Shown: one piece after another, positions 19,470 through 27,691 of the stretch | Numbering within the stretch: the stretch's first letter is position 1 | Layout of the letters: every line of letters begins with the position of its first letter | Source of the DNA: Brumimicrobium glaciale | Lineage (GTDB): Bacteria; Bacteroidota; Bacteroidia; Flavobacteriales_D; Crocinitomicaceae | NCBI RefSeq assembly: GCF_004152935.1 | Contig: NZ_SETE01000001.1 | Coordinates: 889,855-953,854 of the forward strand | DNA length: 64,000 bases | Direction: 5' to 3' | Notes under the pieces: model-generated | Told to the model about the DNA's origin: nothing | The model's input: the letters and a program-made list of their open reading frames with translations, nothing else | Databases searched by the model: none | Made by a program: the position numbers and the translations under genes

Positions 19470-19503
19470 AAAAACCGTCTGAATTTAATTTGGACGGTTT
19501 TTT
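19470..19503. terminator. Hairpin terminator between the AhpD-like and araC-type genes
   Basis: AAAACCGTC ... GACGGTTTTTT with a 12-base loop. On the plus strand it ends in a T run; it also overlaps the 3' end of the convergent AraC gene. Confidence 0.7.
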
Positions 19504-20339
19504 AATTTTAAATGATTTGTTTTGAATTCTAATGGAGGTAAACCACAATGTGATTTAAAGAATTTTGAAAAGTGTCCTCCTTCTTTGTAACCTAACTCGT
19601 AAGAAATCTGCTCTGCTGTTTTGTCTGAAAATAACAATAACCGTTTTGCTTCTAAAATTATTCTATCATTTATTATCGTTAAAGGAGAAGAATATCCTGC
19701 TTTTTTAAAAACATTTGAAATGGTCTTCGGTGATTTAAATAAAAGCCCTGCATAATCCGAAACTTGATGCATTTCTCTAAAATTCTGTTCTATCAAAATA
19801 TGAAACTTTCTTATCGTCTCCATTTGTGAATGTGGCACTTCCGCTATTCCTTTTGAATCTATTACCAATCTGGTAGACTTTATGAGCAACCGTTTTAACA
19901 TTACCCTCAATATCTCACCTTGAATGTGATCTCGTGTTTCAAATTCTTCTTTAAATATGGAAAACATAGTTTCAAAACTGATCGCTTCTTTTTCTGAAAG
20001 AGTAACAATAGGTGGTTTTGACGAACCGAAAAACAAGATTCCGTTACAAGACACTTCATAATCATGATCTCTAATACAGTAAAATTCTCTATTGAATACT
20101 ATGGCAATTATTCCAGATTCTTTCGGGATTTCTAATACATTTATTGTTGTGCTAAACAGTATTTGATTCTTCTTCAATGAAACGTTATATCCATCAACCA
20201 TAATTTTACAATTGTCTTCTTTTGCCCAAAGTATTTTGTATAATCCTTTGTCTTGTAGTAAATGTTGGGCTGGTGAACAATTAAAATTGGTCAAAATAAA
20301 AGTACTGTCTTCAATGGTGCTGTGGTAATCTAATCTCAT
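19485..20339 (-). CDS. AraC-family transcriptional regulator
   Basis: 284 aa. The N-terminal 160 residues form a sensor or cupin-like region (KILWAKEDNCKIMVDGYNVS). The C-terminal two-helix-turn-helix domain is complete (YAGLLFKSPKTISNVFKKAG; TAEQISYELGYKEGGHFSKF, FKSHCGLPP, about 195-275). It is divergent from the doxX gene and convergent with the AhpD-like gene. A shared motif upstream of both neighbours suggests that it controls them. Confidence 0.92.
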   Translation of the reverse strand: MRLDYHSTIEDSTFILTNFNCSPAQHLLQDKGLYKILWAKEDNCKIMVDGYNVSLKKNQILFSTTINVLEIPKESGIIAIVFNREFYCIRDHDYEVSCNGILFFGSSKPPIVTLSEKEAISFETMFSIFKEEFETRDHIQGEILRVMLKRLLIKSTRLVIDSKGIAEVPHSQMETIRKFHILIEQNFREMHQVSDYAGLLFKSPKTISNVFKKAGYSSPLTIINDRIILEAKRLLLFSDKTAEQISYELGYKEGGHFSKFFKSHCGLPPLEFKTNHLKLKNRPN

Positions 20340-20381
20340 ATTGTAAATAAACGAATAAATTTTTAATTAAAAGGAATTATC

Positions 20382-20437
20382 TACAATATGATAGGAGTAA
20401 TGTGTAGGGAATCTGGAATGAACGTGATATATCTTTG
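20382..20437 (+). promoter_or_regulatory. Shared upstream motif plus -7 box before doxX-like gene
   Basis: TACAATATGATAGGAGTAAT begins at 20382 and the -7 box TATCTTTG at 20430. In the first 25 bases 16 are identical to the motif at 18814, with the same 48-base spacing to the -7 box. It lies in the divergent gap next to the AraC gene. Confidence 0.6.
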
Positions 20438-20463
20438 TAATGAACAAATAAATACAAAATATT

Positions 20464-20859
20464 ATGAAAACAGGTACAGGTAATTTAGTGATGAGAATAG
20501 GGTTTGCACTTCTTTTTATTTGGGGTGGATTAGAAAAGTTTTTCGAAGGATTTTTAGGTGGAGTTGGTCTTCAAAACATGGCTGATTTTTTAAAACAAAG
20601 TGGATTAAGTTTTTTAGGGGATACAGGGACTTATGCTTTAGGAGCACTATTAGCATTGTTAGAACTCGTGGCAGGAATTTTATTGATAATGAATAAACAA
20701 ACCATTTATGCTTATGCGTTTTTGGCTTTCATCATGGTAATGGCATTAGTTTTAGTTTATATTCCTTCGGGGAATTGGATGAATATAATGATTCATGTCG
20801 CGTTAATTACTTCTTTAGCTGGACTTGCAATTGAAGAGAAATCAAAACCAATCGTTTAA
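20464..20859 (+). CDS. DoxX family membrane protein
   Basis: 131 aa with four hydrophobic segments (LVMRIGFALLFIWGGLEKFF; ALGALLALLELVAGILLIMN; YAYAFLAFIMVMALVLVYIP; IHVALITSLAGLAIE). The N-terminal RIGFALLFIWGGLEKF is characteristic of DoxX/YqjF-like proteins, some of which work in redox or thiol stress complexes. Its promoter shares an upstream motif with the AhpD-like gene, which supports a joint oxidative-stress role. Confidence 0.88.
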   Translation: MKTGTGNLVMRIGFALLFIWGGLEKFFEGFLGGVGLQNMADFLKQSGLSFLGDTGTYALGALLALLELVAGILLIMNKQTIYAYAFLAFIMVMALVLVYIPSGNWMNIMIHVALITSLAGLAIEEKSKPIV

Positions 20860-20880
20860 TTATTAGCGCTAAATCTCAAT

Positions 20881-20912
20881 AAAAAAGCCAACTTTAATAA
20901 GTTGGCTTTTTT
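20881..20912. terminator. Bidirectional terminator
   Basis: AAAAAAGCCAACTT-TAAT-AAGTTGGCTTTTTT: perfect 14-base arms with A and T runs, placed between convergent doxX-like and DUF2807 genes. Confidence 0.85.
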
Positions 20913-20951
20913 ATTCTCACTAAATTCAAACGTGAACATATACTCAATTCA

Positions 20952-21668
20952 TCAGTTATCCATATTCGAAGCTTTCCCTAAACCAGAAATATTGGTTTTG
21001 ATATCTTCTGGATTTCCATAATATTTCACGCTTCCTATTCCTGAAATTGAAATATCGATGCTGTTTGAAGCATGCACAGAAATATTTCCAATTCCTTTAC
21101 ATTCAACAACTGTATTTTTTGTCTTTAGCTTTCTACTGTCAATTTCTCCTACTCCTTTTGAACTTATAAAAGCATTTACTGCTGTTCCTTTCGCTTCAAT
21201 AGTTCCAACAGCTTTCGAAATTAAGTTCATTGTTGTTACATGAGCATCATTGATTTTTATTTTACCGACACCATTGTTTTCAACGCTTAACTCGTCTCCT
21301 TTGAAGTTTTTTTCAATGTAGAAAGTTCCTACACTATTGAAATTAACTTTCGAAAGATGAGGTGAACCTACACGAATAATCAACTCATTTTTCTTATTGG
21401 TATATTTATCCTTGTTTTTTAATTCTATTGAAAGTTCATCATCATCGTTTGAAACTTTTAAGTTTTCAATTAAATTAGTACCTCCAGAAACATGCATATA
21501 AAAGCTATCAGCTTGCTCATAATATACTTCACCGATTACTTCTAATTCCAAAATTGAAAATTCAGAAACAGTAAATGTTTTAGAAATTTTTGGACCTGAA
21601 TCGTAATTTCCGCACGATGCCAATATTAAACTTGTTAGTAAACTGATAAAGAAGATAGAATTTTTCAT
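20952..21668 (-). CDS. DUF2807 lipoprotein (putative auto-transporter adhesin, head GIN domain)
   Basis: 238 aa from the ATG at 21668; an upstream ATG at 21719 is in frame but the lipoprotein signal MKNSIFFISLLTSLILASCG starts at 21668. The rest consists of repetitive beta strands (KVNFNSVGTFYIEKNFKGDE, VENNGVGKIKI, SSKGVGEIDSRKLKT, ISISGIGSVKYYG) typical of DUF2807. Anchored in the envelope; function unknown. Confidence 0.88.
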   Translation of the reverse strand: MKNSIFFISLLTSLILASCGNYDSGPKISKTFTVSEFSILELEVIGEVYYEQADSFYMHVSGGTNLIENLKVSNDDDELSIELKNKDKYTNKKNELIIRVGSPHLSKVNFNSVGTFYIEKNFKGDELSVENNGVGKIKINDAHVTTMNLISKAVGTIEAKGTAVNAFISSKGVGEIDSRKLKTKNTVVECKGIGNISVHASNSIDISISGIGSVKYYGNPEDIKTNISGLGKASNMDN

Positions 21669-21930
21669 GCCATGAAGATAGTAAGAAGATTTGACTTTCG
21701 TAGAATTGAATTCAATCAAATTGTTATTGTTTTTGAAGTGTTTAGACTATGTTAAAATCCTTTTGTTTAGTTATGATCACTTACTATTGAATACTCTAAG
21801 AAAATTCAACTTTCATTTTATGCAAGAATTTAGAAAGACCTTTGATTCAAAATATCCCCTGATTTTTGCTATTTTTACTATTCATAAGAATTAATTATTT
21901 TAATTCTTATGTGAAACTTTAAACTCTATT

Positions 21931-22716
21931 ATGAAAACAGCTACTCGTATTTTTACACTTTTAATTTTCACAATTACAATTAATTCCTGCGCCTTCCATT
22001 CTGGCGTAATGACAGGAAGTGCAGCATTGAGTGATGCCAATTTTAAGGTCGTTGACTAAGCAATTGGAACATCAGAAACAATAAAGATATTTGGGTTGGG
22101 TGGAGTAGCAACTGATGCATTAGTTTTAGAAGCAAAACGGAATTTGTATAAAAACTATCCATTAGCACCTGGTCAAGCATTGGCAAATGTATCGGTGGAT
22201 TTTAAACGTTCATTTTTTCCAATCATTTCTAAAGCTAAAGTTGTGATTTCTGCGGATATAATTGATTTTAATGAAGGAGCTGTTGTGAAATCGGAAGTTG
22301 AGAAATTCCCAATAGGCTTAGAGAATAAAAGGGAGAATGAACTTAATGTAGCCAGTGAAATGGTTTATTTTGAATACGAAAGTAAATTAAAGTTGGGAAA
22401 AATTGTTGGTTATGGTTTAACTAGAGTTAAAGTTATGTCCCTCAGTGAACGTGATCGTCTAAGAATTAAAAGAGTACCCGTAAGAAAATTGTTTTTCATG
22501 AATAAAAATGAAGCGATTTTGGAAACTAATTTTAATATAGGAGATGAAGTAACTTATGTTGATGAAATCGTTGATGAGAATGGAGCGTATAGGAATGTAT
22601 TGCGCTCTGGTACTGTTTTCGGACTTGGACAAAAAGGAGCTGTGATAAAATATAATGTAGAAGACGTCCCTCTGTTCTTTGTTGTTGAATACGAAAAAAT
22701 CAGTCTGAAAGAATAA
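21931..22716 (+). pseudogene. DUF6567-like lipoprotein gene with an in-frame stop codon
   Basis: ATG 21931 encodes a lipoprotein signal and start (MKTATRIFTLLIFTITINSC, AFHSGVMTGSAALSDANFKV, VD) and then TAA at 22057-22059. The same frame continues without further stops (AIGTSETIKIFGLGGVATDA, LVLEAKRNLYKNYPLAPGQA, LANVSVDFK) to 22716. A lipoprotein fused in frame to this secreted-type domain is expected for the family, so the stop is a nonsense mutation (for example from CAA or AAA). The C-terminal 60 residues (GDEVTYVDEIVDENGAYRNV) form an extra SH3-like segment. A TTG restart at 22096 could only give a cytoplasmic fragment. Confidence 0.78.
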
Positions 22717-22792
22717 TTTTTTTCAAGATTGAAAGCTTTTGATTTTACTATATTAGAGACTTGATATTTTTAGAACTTAATTCTATTTAAAA

Positions 22793-23035
22793 ATGCAAGA
22801 AGAAAATACGCCAGAAGAACAACCCAATAATCCACTTCACGGAGTAAAATTGGCAACAGTTGTTGAAACTTTAGTTGACCATTATGGATGGGAAGAGTTA
22901 GGTAAAAGGATTAATATCAATTGTTTTACCAGTAATCCTTCTGTTAATTCTAGTCTTAAATTTTTGAGAAAAACGCAATGGGCGAGAGATAAAGTGGAAC
23001 AGCTTTATTTGAAGAATTTAAAGAGGTTTAAGTAA
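22793..23035 (+). CDS. VF530/DUF2132 family small DNA-binding-like protein
   Basis: 80 aa. [40 protein letters not shown] and [20 protein letters not shown] match the VF530 family, whose structure is helical and proposed to bind DNA. Full length for the family. Isolated gene. Confidence 0.9.
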   Translation: MQEENTPEEQPNNPLHGVKLATVVETLVDHYGWEELGKRININCFTSNPSVNSSLKFLRKTQWARDKVEQLYLKNLKRFK

Positions 23036-23160
23036 TGATGAATTATGAATGTTGAACTATGAATTTTTGGAGTTGTTCAATAATCGTAATTTGTAATTTA
23101 TTTTTTACTTTAGTGAAGGTGAGCTGTTTTTCAATAAAACTAAGATTCACATTGTCATAA

Positions 23161-23979
23161 ATGAAAACTGAATTTGAAATTAAAGACAAGTCCAAAGCGA
23201 CTGATGGAATAAAAATTGCTCCTTTTAGAAAGCACATTCGTAAAACTTCTCCGCACAAACACAATAGTTATTTCGAAATCATCTACCTTACAAGGGGAGA
23301 AGGTTCGCATACTATTGACACAAGAGAATACGAAATTAAAACTCCTATAATATTCACTATTCGTAAGGAGCAAGTTCATTTTTGGGACATCAAAACAGAA
23401 CCAGAAGGCTTTGTTTTGATCATTAAAAAATCATTCATTGAAAACTGTTTAGATAAGGACATAAAAAGATTGATTTCTGATTTAAGTTTCCATACTTGTC
23501 TATTTCCACAAGACAATTCGGCTATAGATATTTATCAAATATTACTGAAAGAGCATTCCAAAAACAATATTTTCAAACAACCAATAGTCGATGGTTTGTT
23601 AAAAGCTTTATTAGCTAAATTACTAGAATCGGCTGTGCATAACTTGTCTAGCGTCGGAAACAATTCTATTTTCCAATCTTATATTGACTTATTGAATCAA
23701 GAAAATAAATTGACCAATAAAGTAAATCACTTTGCAGGAATTCTAAATACAACACCGCAAAATCTAAATGCAATTTGCAGAAAGGAAACAGGTCAATCAG
23801 CTTCTGAAATACTTTCTGAACATATTGTGAATGAAGCCAAGCGACTTTTACTTTATACTGATCTTACTGTGAGTGAGATTTCTACAAAGCTGGACTTTAA
23901 GGACAATTCCCATTTCTCTAAATACTTCAAACGTCACGTTGAGAAAACACCTATAGAATTCCGTAAAGAAAATAGCTGA
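23161..23979 (+). CDS. AraC-family regulator with cupin sensor domain
   Basis: 272 aa. The N-terminal cupin (HKHNSYFEIIYLTRGEGSHT, about 33-95) binds an unknown effector. The C-terminal AraC domain is intact (NHFAGILNTTPQNLNAICRK, ETGQSASEIL; LTVSEISTKLDFKDNSHFSK, YFKRHVEKTP, about 178-270). It precedes the chromate transporter gene by 91 bases on the same strand and may control it and the flavin oxidoreductase gene; this is inference from position. Confidence 0.9.
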   Translation: MKTEFEIKDKSKATDGIKIAPFRKHIRKTSPHKHNSYFEIIYLTRGEGSHTIDTREYEIKTPIIFTIRKEQVHFWDIKTEPEGFVLIIKKSFIENCLDKDIKRLISDLSFHTCLFPQDNSAIDIYQILLKEHSKNNIFKQPIVDGLLKALLAKLLESAVHNLSSVGNNSIFQSYIDLLNQENKLTNKVNHFAGILNTTPQNLNAICRKETGQSASEILSEHIVNEAKRLLLYTDLTVSEISTKLDFKDNSHFSKYFKRHVEKTPIEFRKENS

Positions 23980-24009
23980 CTAAATACCATTTAATTTTCA
24001 AATAGACCA

Positions 24010-24038
24010 TTTGTTGAGGGTTTTATTGTATAGTTTTG
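24010..24038 (+). promoter_or_regulatory. Promoter of chromate transporter gene (TTTG-N17-TAGTTTTG)
   Basis: TTTG at 24010-24013 and TAGTTTTG at 24031-24038, 32 bases before the ATG at 24071. Spacing is slightly shorter than the usual 19-20. Confidence 0.5.
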
Positions 24039-24070
24039 AAGTTTTAAAATATAAGCTTTAGAAGTTCAGA

Positions 24071-25180
24071 ATGAATAGTCGATTAAAAGAAGTTGCAAAA
24101 TTATTTTTCAAATTAGGAAGTATTGCTTTTGGTGGGCCAGCCGCTCATATTGCAATGATGGAGGATGAAGTTGTGAAAAAAAGAAAGTGGATGACACAAC
24201 AACATTTTCTTGATATGGTTGGAGCGACAAACTTAATTCCAGGCCCAAATTCCACAGAAATGACAATGCATTGTGGTCATGAAAGAGCGGGATGGAAAGG
24301 CTTGATTGTGGCTGGAGTGAGTTTCGTATTTCCCGCAGTTGTAATTACAATGGTCTTCGCTTATTTGTATCAGCAGTATGGACAAATGCCTAAAGTTGAA
24401 CCATTTATTTATGGAATAAAACCTGCAGTAATTGCCATTATTCTTGGAGCAGTTTATCGACTGGGTAAAAAAGCATTGAAAAATGTTGAATTGGGTATTT
24501 TAGGAGGTTTGACTTTGACCGCTTGTTTGTTCGGTGTACATGAAATAGTGGCTTTATTTGCTTGTGGATTTCTCGGTTTAGCTTTGTACTTTATTCGTAA
24601 TTCGCAAAACAAATTGTACAGTGTCACTCCTCTCATTTTATTCCAAGTAGCGTTATCTGCTGGAACTTTTAAAATTCTATGGACATTCTTTAAAGTTGGT
24701 GCTTTGCTTTATGGTAGTGGTTATGTTTTGTTTGCTTTTTTAGATGCGGAGTTAGTGAATACAGGAATGCTCACCAGACAGCAATTGATTGATGCTGTTG
24801 CTGTGGGTCAGTTTACTCCAGGTCCAGTTTTATCTACCGCAACATTTATTGGTTGGCAATTGGGTGGTTTTTGGGGAGCGATTGCTGCAACTGTTGGAAT
24901 CTTTCTTCCCTCGTTTATTTTTGTGAGTATTCTCAATCCATTTATTCCTAAAATGCGTAAATCTAAAATTATGGCCGCCTTTTTAGACGCTGTGAATATT
25001 GCTGCTGTTGCTGTAATAGTCGCTGTTTGTATTGAAATGGGGAAAGATACTTTAACAGATTGGAGAGCCATTTTAATTGCTGTAGTAAGTATCACAAGTG
25101 TTTTTGTTTTTAAGAAAGTGAACAGTGCATTTATTGTAATTGGTGGAGCATTGTTTGGATTCGTTTTAACATTATTCTAA
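24071..25180 (+). CDS. chrA: Chromate transporter, CHR family
   Basis: 369 aa with about 10 membrane segments in two homologous halves. Signature motifs FGGPAAHIAMMEDEVVKKRK, GATNLIPGPNSTEM (first half) and VGQFTPGPVLSTATFIGWQL, GG (second half) are clear. It pumps chromate, or in some members sulfate-like anions, out of the cell. Flanked by an AraC regulator and an old-yellow-enzyme reductase, a plausible oxyanion/electrophile defence set. Confidence 0.92.
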   Translation: MNSRLKEVAKLFFKLGSIAFGGPAAHIAMMEDEVVKKRKWMTQQHFLDMVGATNLIPGPNSTEMTMHCGHERAGWKGLIVAGVSFVFPAVVITMVFAYLYQQYGQMPKVEPFIYGIKPAVIAIILGAVYRLGKKALKNVELGILGGLTLTACLFGVHEIVALFACGFLGLALYFIRNSQNKLYSVTPLILFQVALSAGTFKILWTFFKVGALLYGSGYVLFAFLDAELVNTGMLTRQQLIDAVAVGQFTPGPVLSTATFIGWQLGGFWGAIAATVGIFLPSFIFVSILNPFIPKMRKSKIMAAFLDAVNIAAVAVIVAVCIEMGKDTLTDWRAILIAVVSITSVFVFKKVNSAFIVIGGALFGFVLTLF

Positions 25181-25230
25181 AAGAATCTCTACTCAATTCA
25201 AAGTAATGCTGAGATTAAACAAAACATTTA

Positions 25231-25238
25231 TAGATTTG
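25231..25238 (+). promoter_or_regulatory. -7 box for the flavin oxidoreductase gene (TAGATTTG)
   Basis: Matches TAnnTTTG, 40 bases before the ATG at 25278, so this gene can be transcribed separately from chrA. Confidence 0.45.
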
Positions 25239-25277
25239 TTAATCTTACATCAATAAATTCTTGAAAACAAAGTCAAC

Positions 25278-26357
25278 ATGAATATTTCCCCAGAAACTCC
25301 AGTTCAATTTAAATGTGGTGCAACAATGAAAAACAGATTTATGTTAGCACCAATGACCAATACGCAAAGTCACGAAGATGGAACGCTTTCTGAAGATGAA
25401 TTCAAATGGTTAACGATGCGAGCGGAAGGTCAATTTGGATTAGTGATGACTTGCGCTGCTCATGTTCAAGAAAATGGAAAAGGATTTCCTGGACAATTGG
25501 GAATATTCTCAGATGAACATATCGAAGGTCACAAAAGATTAGCTGCAAAGATTCAGTCTTACGGTAGTTTAGCTGTTGTTCAATTGCATCATGCAGGAAT
25601 GCGCTCACCAGCGGAATTAGTTCAAGGTTTGCCAGTTTGCCCATCAGATAATGAAAAATATGGTTGTCGAGGGTTGTCAATTGAAGAAGTGGAACAATTA
25701 AAACAAGACTTTATTGACGCCGCAATTCGCGCAAAAAAGTGTGGTTACGATGGAGTGGAAGTGCATGGAGCACATGGTTATATTTTAACGCAATTTTTGA
25801 GTTCAGAATTCAATAAACGAACTGATAAATATGGCGGAAGTTTAGAAAATAGAGCTCGACTTTTATTTGAAATCGTTGATGGAATAAGAACAACTTGCGG
25901 AAAAGAATTCTTGTTAAGTGTCAGACTTTCTCCTGAAAGATTTGGAATGGATTTGCTAGAAGTGAAAGAAGTTTGTCAACGATTTATTGATGAAGATAAA
26001 ATTGATTTCCTCGATATTTCTTTGTGGGATATTTTCAAAATGCCAGAAGAGAAAGAGTATCAAGATAAATCATTATTAGATCACTTTACAGATCTCGATT
26101 ACAAAAACATCAAACTTACAGTTGCAGGAAAAATTAAAAATGGGGAAGATGTGAAGAAAGCATTGAATTCAGGAATTGATTTCGTTTCGATTGGTCAATC
26201 CGCAATATTACACCACGATTTCCCAGCAAAAGTGATGGAGAATCCGAATTTCGAACCAACAAAAACTCCAGTTTCAGCAGAATACTTAAAGAAAGAAGGA
26301 TTGGGTAAAGACTTTATCAATTACATGAGTAAATGGGAAGGTTTTGTCGAGAATTAG
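25278..26357 (+). CDS. Old yellow enzyme family NADH:flavin oxidoreductase
   Basis: 359 aa TIM barrel binding FMN. Motifs: LAPMTNTQSHEDG, VVQLHHAGMR (FMN/substrate contacts), GVEVHGAHGYILTQFLSSEF, NKRTDKYGGSLENRARL (family signature) and VSIGQSAILHHDFP. These enzymes reduce activated alkenes, nitro-compounds and sometimes chromate. The end of the gene abuts an intergenic repeat (CAATTGACAATTTTCAATTA). Confidence 0.92.
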   Translation: MNISPETPVQFKCGATMKNRFMLAPMTNTQSHEDGTLSEDEFKWLTMRAEGQFGLVMTCAAHVQENGKGFPGQLGIFSDEHIEGHKRLAAKIQSYGSLAVVQLHHAGMRSPAELVQGLPVCPSDNEKYGCRGLSIEEVEQLKQDFIDAAIRAKKCGYDGVEVHGAHGYILTQFLSSEFNKRTDKYGGSLENRARLLFEIVDGIRTTCGKEFLLSVRLSPERFGMDLLEVKEVCQRFIDEDKIDFLDISLWDIFKMPEEKEYQDKSLLDHFTDLDYKNIKLTVAGKIKNGEDVKKALNSGIDFVSIGQSAILHHDFPAKVMENPNFEPTKTPVSAEYLKKEGLGKDFINYMSKWEGFVEN

Positions 26358-26492
26358 CAATTGACAATTTTCAATTACGAATTATTAAATCACGATTCTA
26401 AATTAAGACTTCTTTTAACTGATTTAGCTCTTCATTTTTTAATTCCTAATTCTCCAATTGTGAATTCGTAATTGTCTCCATTCGTAATTGTT
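26358..26492 (+). repeat. Intergenic TTCGTAATT/CAATTGACAATT repeat cluster
   Basis: Begins right after the OYE stop codon with CAATTGACAATTTTCAATTA and ends in several ATTCGTAATTG units. AT-rich, no coding potential seen; 26493-26684 likewise holds no gene. Confidence 0.6.
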
Positions 26493-26684
26493 TGTTTATG
26501 TTTTTTTCTCTTCTATTAATAGGAAATAAAACTGAATTAGTCTACTTTTGATTTGTACTAAATCTATTGGTTATCTGATATACAATGAATGTCTTTATGA
26601 CAGAAAGAGTTTGTTGATACAGCAAGTAATTGATTCTTATGTGCACAGTCGAAGTTAAATAGTTTTAATTTAATATCTCACTTT

Positions 26685-27170
26685 ATGAAAACACATGTCG
26701 CAATTTATGACTCTCACGAAAAAGCAATTAATGCTACCAAAGTATTAAATAGTAAAAACTTTCCCATGGAACACGTTTCAATACTCGGAAAGGCCGAAAT
26801 AACAGACGATCATATCCATATTAAACAATTAGATACAACTAAAAACGCACCTGCATTAATAGGTTCTGGAGCTGGAGTAGTTATAGGATTACTCACGGGA
26901 ATTGGTATTTTTACAATTCCAGGATTTGGTTTTTTATATGGTGCGGGTGCATTGGTAGGCGCTTTTGGTGGATTTGAAGTTGGACTCGTCACTGGAGGTA
27001 TTGCAACGCTTCTGGCAACTATCGGAATAAAGAAAGACAGCGTAGTAAAACTCCATGAACATTTGAATGAAGGAAAATTCCTTGTAGTTGTAAAAGGTCC
27101 TTTGAAAGAAGTTGAAAAAGCTGAACATATCTTGCATACAGAGGGTACGCATCTTGAAATGCTTGATTAA
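26685..27170 (+). CDS. General-stress-like protein with glycine-zipper membrane segment
   Basis: 161 aa. The N-terminal MKTHVAIYDSHEKAINATKV resembles the YflT/GSP17M-like ferredoxin fold. The centre is a long glycine-rich hydrophobic stretch (PALIGSGAGVVIGLLTGIGI, FTIPGFGFLYGAGALVGAFG, about 46-105) of the glycine-zipper kind. The C-terminal part (KLHEHLNEGKFLVVVKGPLK, EVEKAEHIL) repeats a second small fold. Probably membrane-associated and stress-related; no direct evidence for a reaction. Confidence 0.7.
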   Translation: MKTHVAIYDSHEKAINATKVLNSKNFPMEHVSILGKAEITDDHIHIKQLDTTKNAPALIGSGAGVVIGLLTGIGIFTIPGFGFLYGAGALVGAFGGFEVGLVTGGIATLLATIGIKKDSVVKLHEHLNEGKFLVVVKGPLKEVEKAEHILHTEGTHLEMLD

Positions 27171-27200
27171 ACTTTTTATTTTTAATTCCAATATTTCAAA

Positions 27201-27339
27201 ATTCGTAATCCCCTAATTGATAATAAACTTCAGTTCGACAAGCTAGCATCTACAAGCTCAGCGCATCGCTCTGGAATGCGTTAAGAGCTTCGCTGTTTGT
27301 AATTAAATAAATTCGTAATTCTCTAATTCGTAATTGACC
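27201..27339 (+). repeat. Composite intergenic repeat (TTCGTAATT with CTTCGACA...CTTCGCTG insert)
   Basis: ATTCGTAATC and ATTCGTAATT units flank a GC-richer insert at 27228-27303 (AGTTCGACAAGCTAGCATCT, GCTCAGCGCATCGCTC, GAGCTTCGCTGTTTGTAATT). Related inserts occur at 27652, 28262 and 29005. The last unit touches the next start codon. Confidence 0.65.
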
Positions 27340-27600
27340 ATGACTATAGTATCAGAAAATGTGATTCCAGGAAATCACGGAAAAGTATTCGGGACAAACG
27401 CCGAAAACAGAACAAGTTTAAATAATATCAAAAAGGCTATTTTGAGGATAGATGGAATTAGAGATGTTTTAATAGATGAAAAGGTGTTTCCAATAGAGCT
27501 AACTGTTCATACAAATGATGTGGTGAGTATTAAAGAAATCCAAAAAGCTGCAATTTCTGTAGGTTTTCATTTAATTCCAAAAGGACTATTTCCACTTTAA
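27340..27600 (+). CDS. Heavy-metal-associated (HMA) domain-like protein without metal-binding cysteines
   Basis: 86 aa from the ATG at 27340; a TTG six bases earlier is the alternative. The pattern RTSLNNIKKAILRIDGIRDV, ELTVHTNDVVSIKEIQKAAI and SVGFHLIPKG fits the beta-alpha-beta-beta-alpha-beta fold of HMA copper chaperones, but the CxxC loop is replaced. So it probably does not bind copper in the usual way. A TTCGTAATT repeat ends 3 bases before the start codon. Confidence 0.6.
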   Translation: MTIVSENVIPGNHGKVFGTNAENRTSLNNIKKAILRIDGIRDVLIDEKVFPIELTVHTNDVVSIKEIQKAAISVGFHLIPKGLFPL

Positions 27601-27606
27601 AAAGAG

Positions 27607-27636
27607 AATTACTATCCGATAGATCGGATGGTAATT
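27607..27636 (+). terminator. Hairpin after the HMA-like gene
   Basis: AATTACTATCCGAT-AG-ATCGGATGGTAATT, 14-base arms with one G-T pair, followed by TTAT. Starts 7 bases after the stop codon. Confidence 0.6.
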
Positions 27637-27639
27637 TTA

Positions 27640-27647
27640 TATATTTG
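27640..27647 (+). promoter_or_regulatory. -7 box (TATATTTG) upstream of the core-binding-domain gene
   Basis: Matches TAnnTTTG, 44 bases before the ATG at 27692. The following leader consists almost wholly of the repeat at 27652-27690. Confidence 0.45.
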
Positions 27648-27651
27648 TAAT

Positions 27652-27690
27652 TAACTTCGTTGAGGGCTTCGCTGTTCGTAATTAAATAAA
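27652..27690 (+). repeat. Repeat unit in a 5' leader
   Basis: AACTTCGTTGAGGGCTTCGC followed by TGTTCGTAATTAAATAAA. Same family as 27228-27303, 28262-28319 and 29005-29084. Confidence 0.6.
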
Positions 27691-27691
27691 T

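Noticed and set aside
22096..22716. Annotating the fragment from the TTG at 22096 as an independent gene
   Set aside because: The upstream part from 21931 is in the same frame and encodes the lipoprotein signal; the fragment would start in the middle of the domain.
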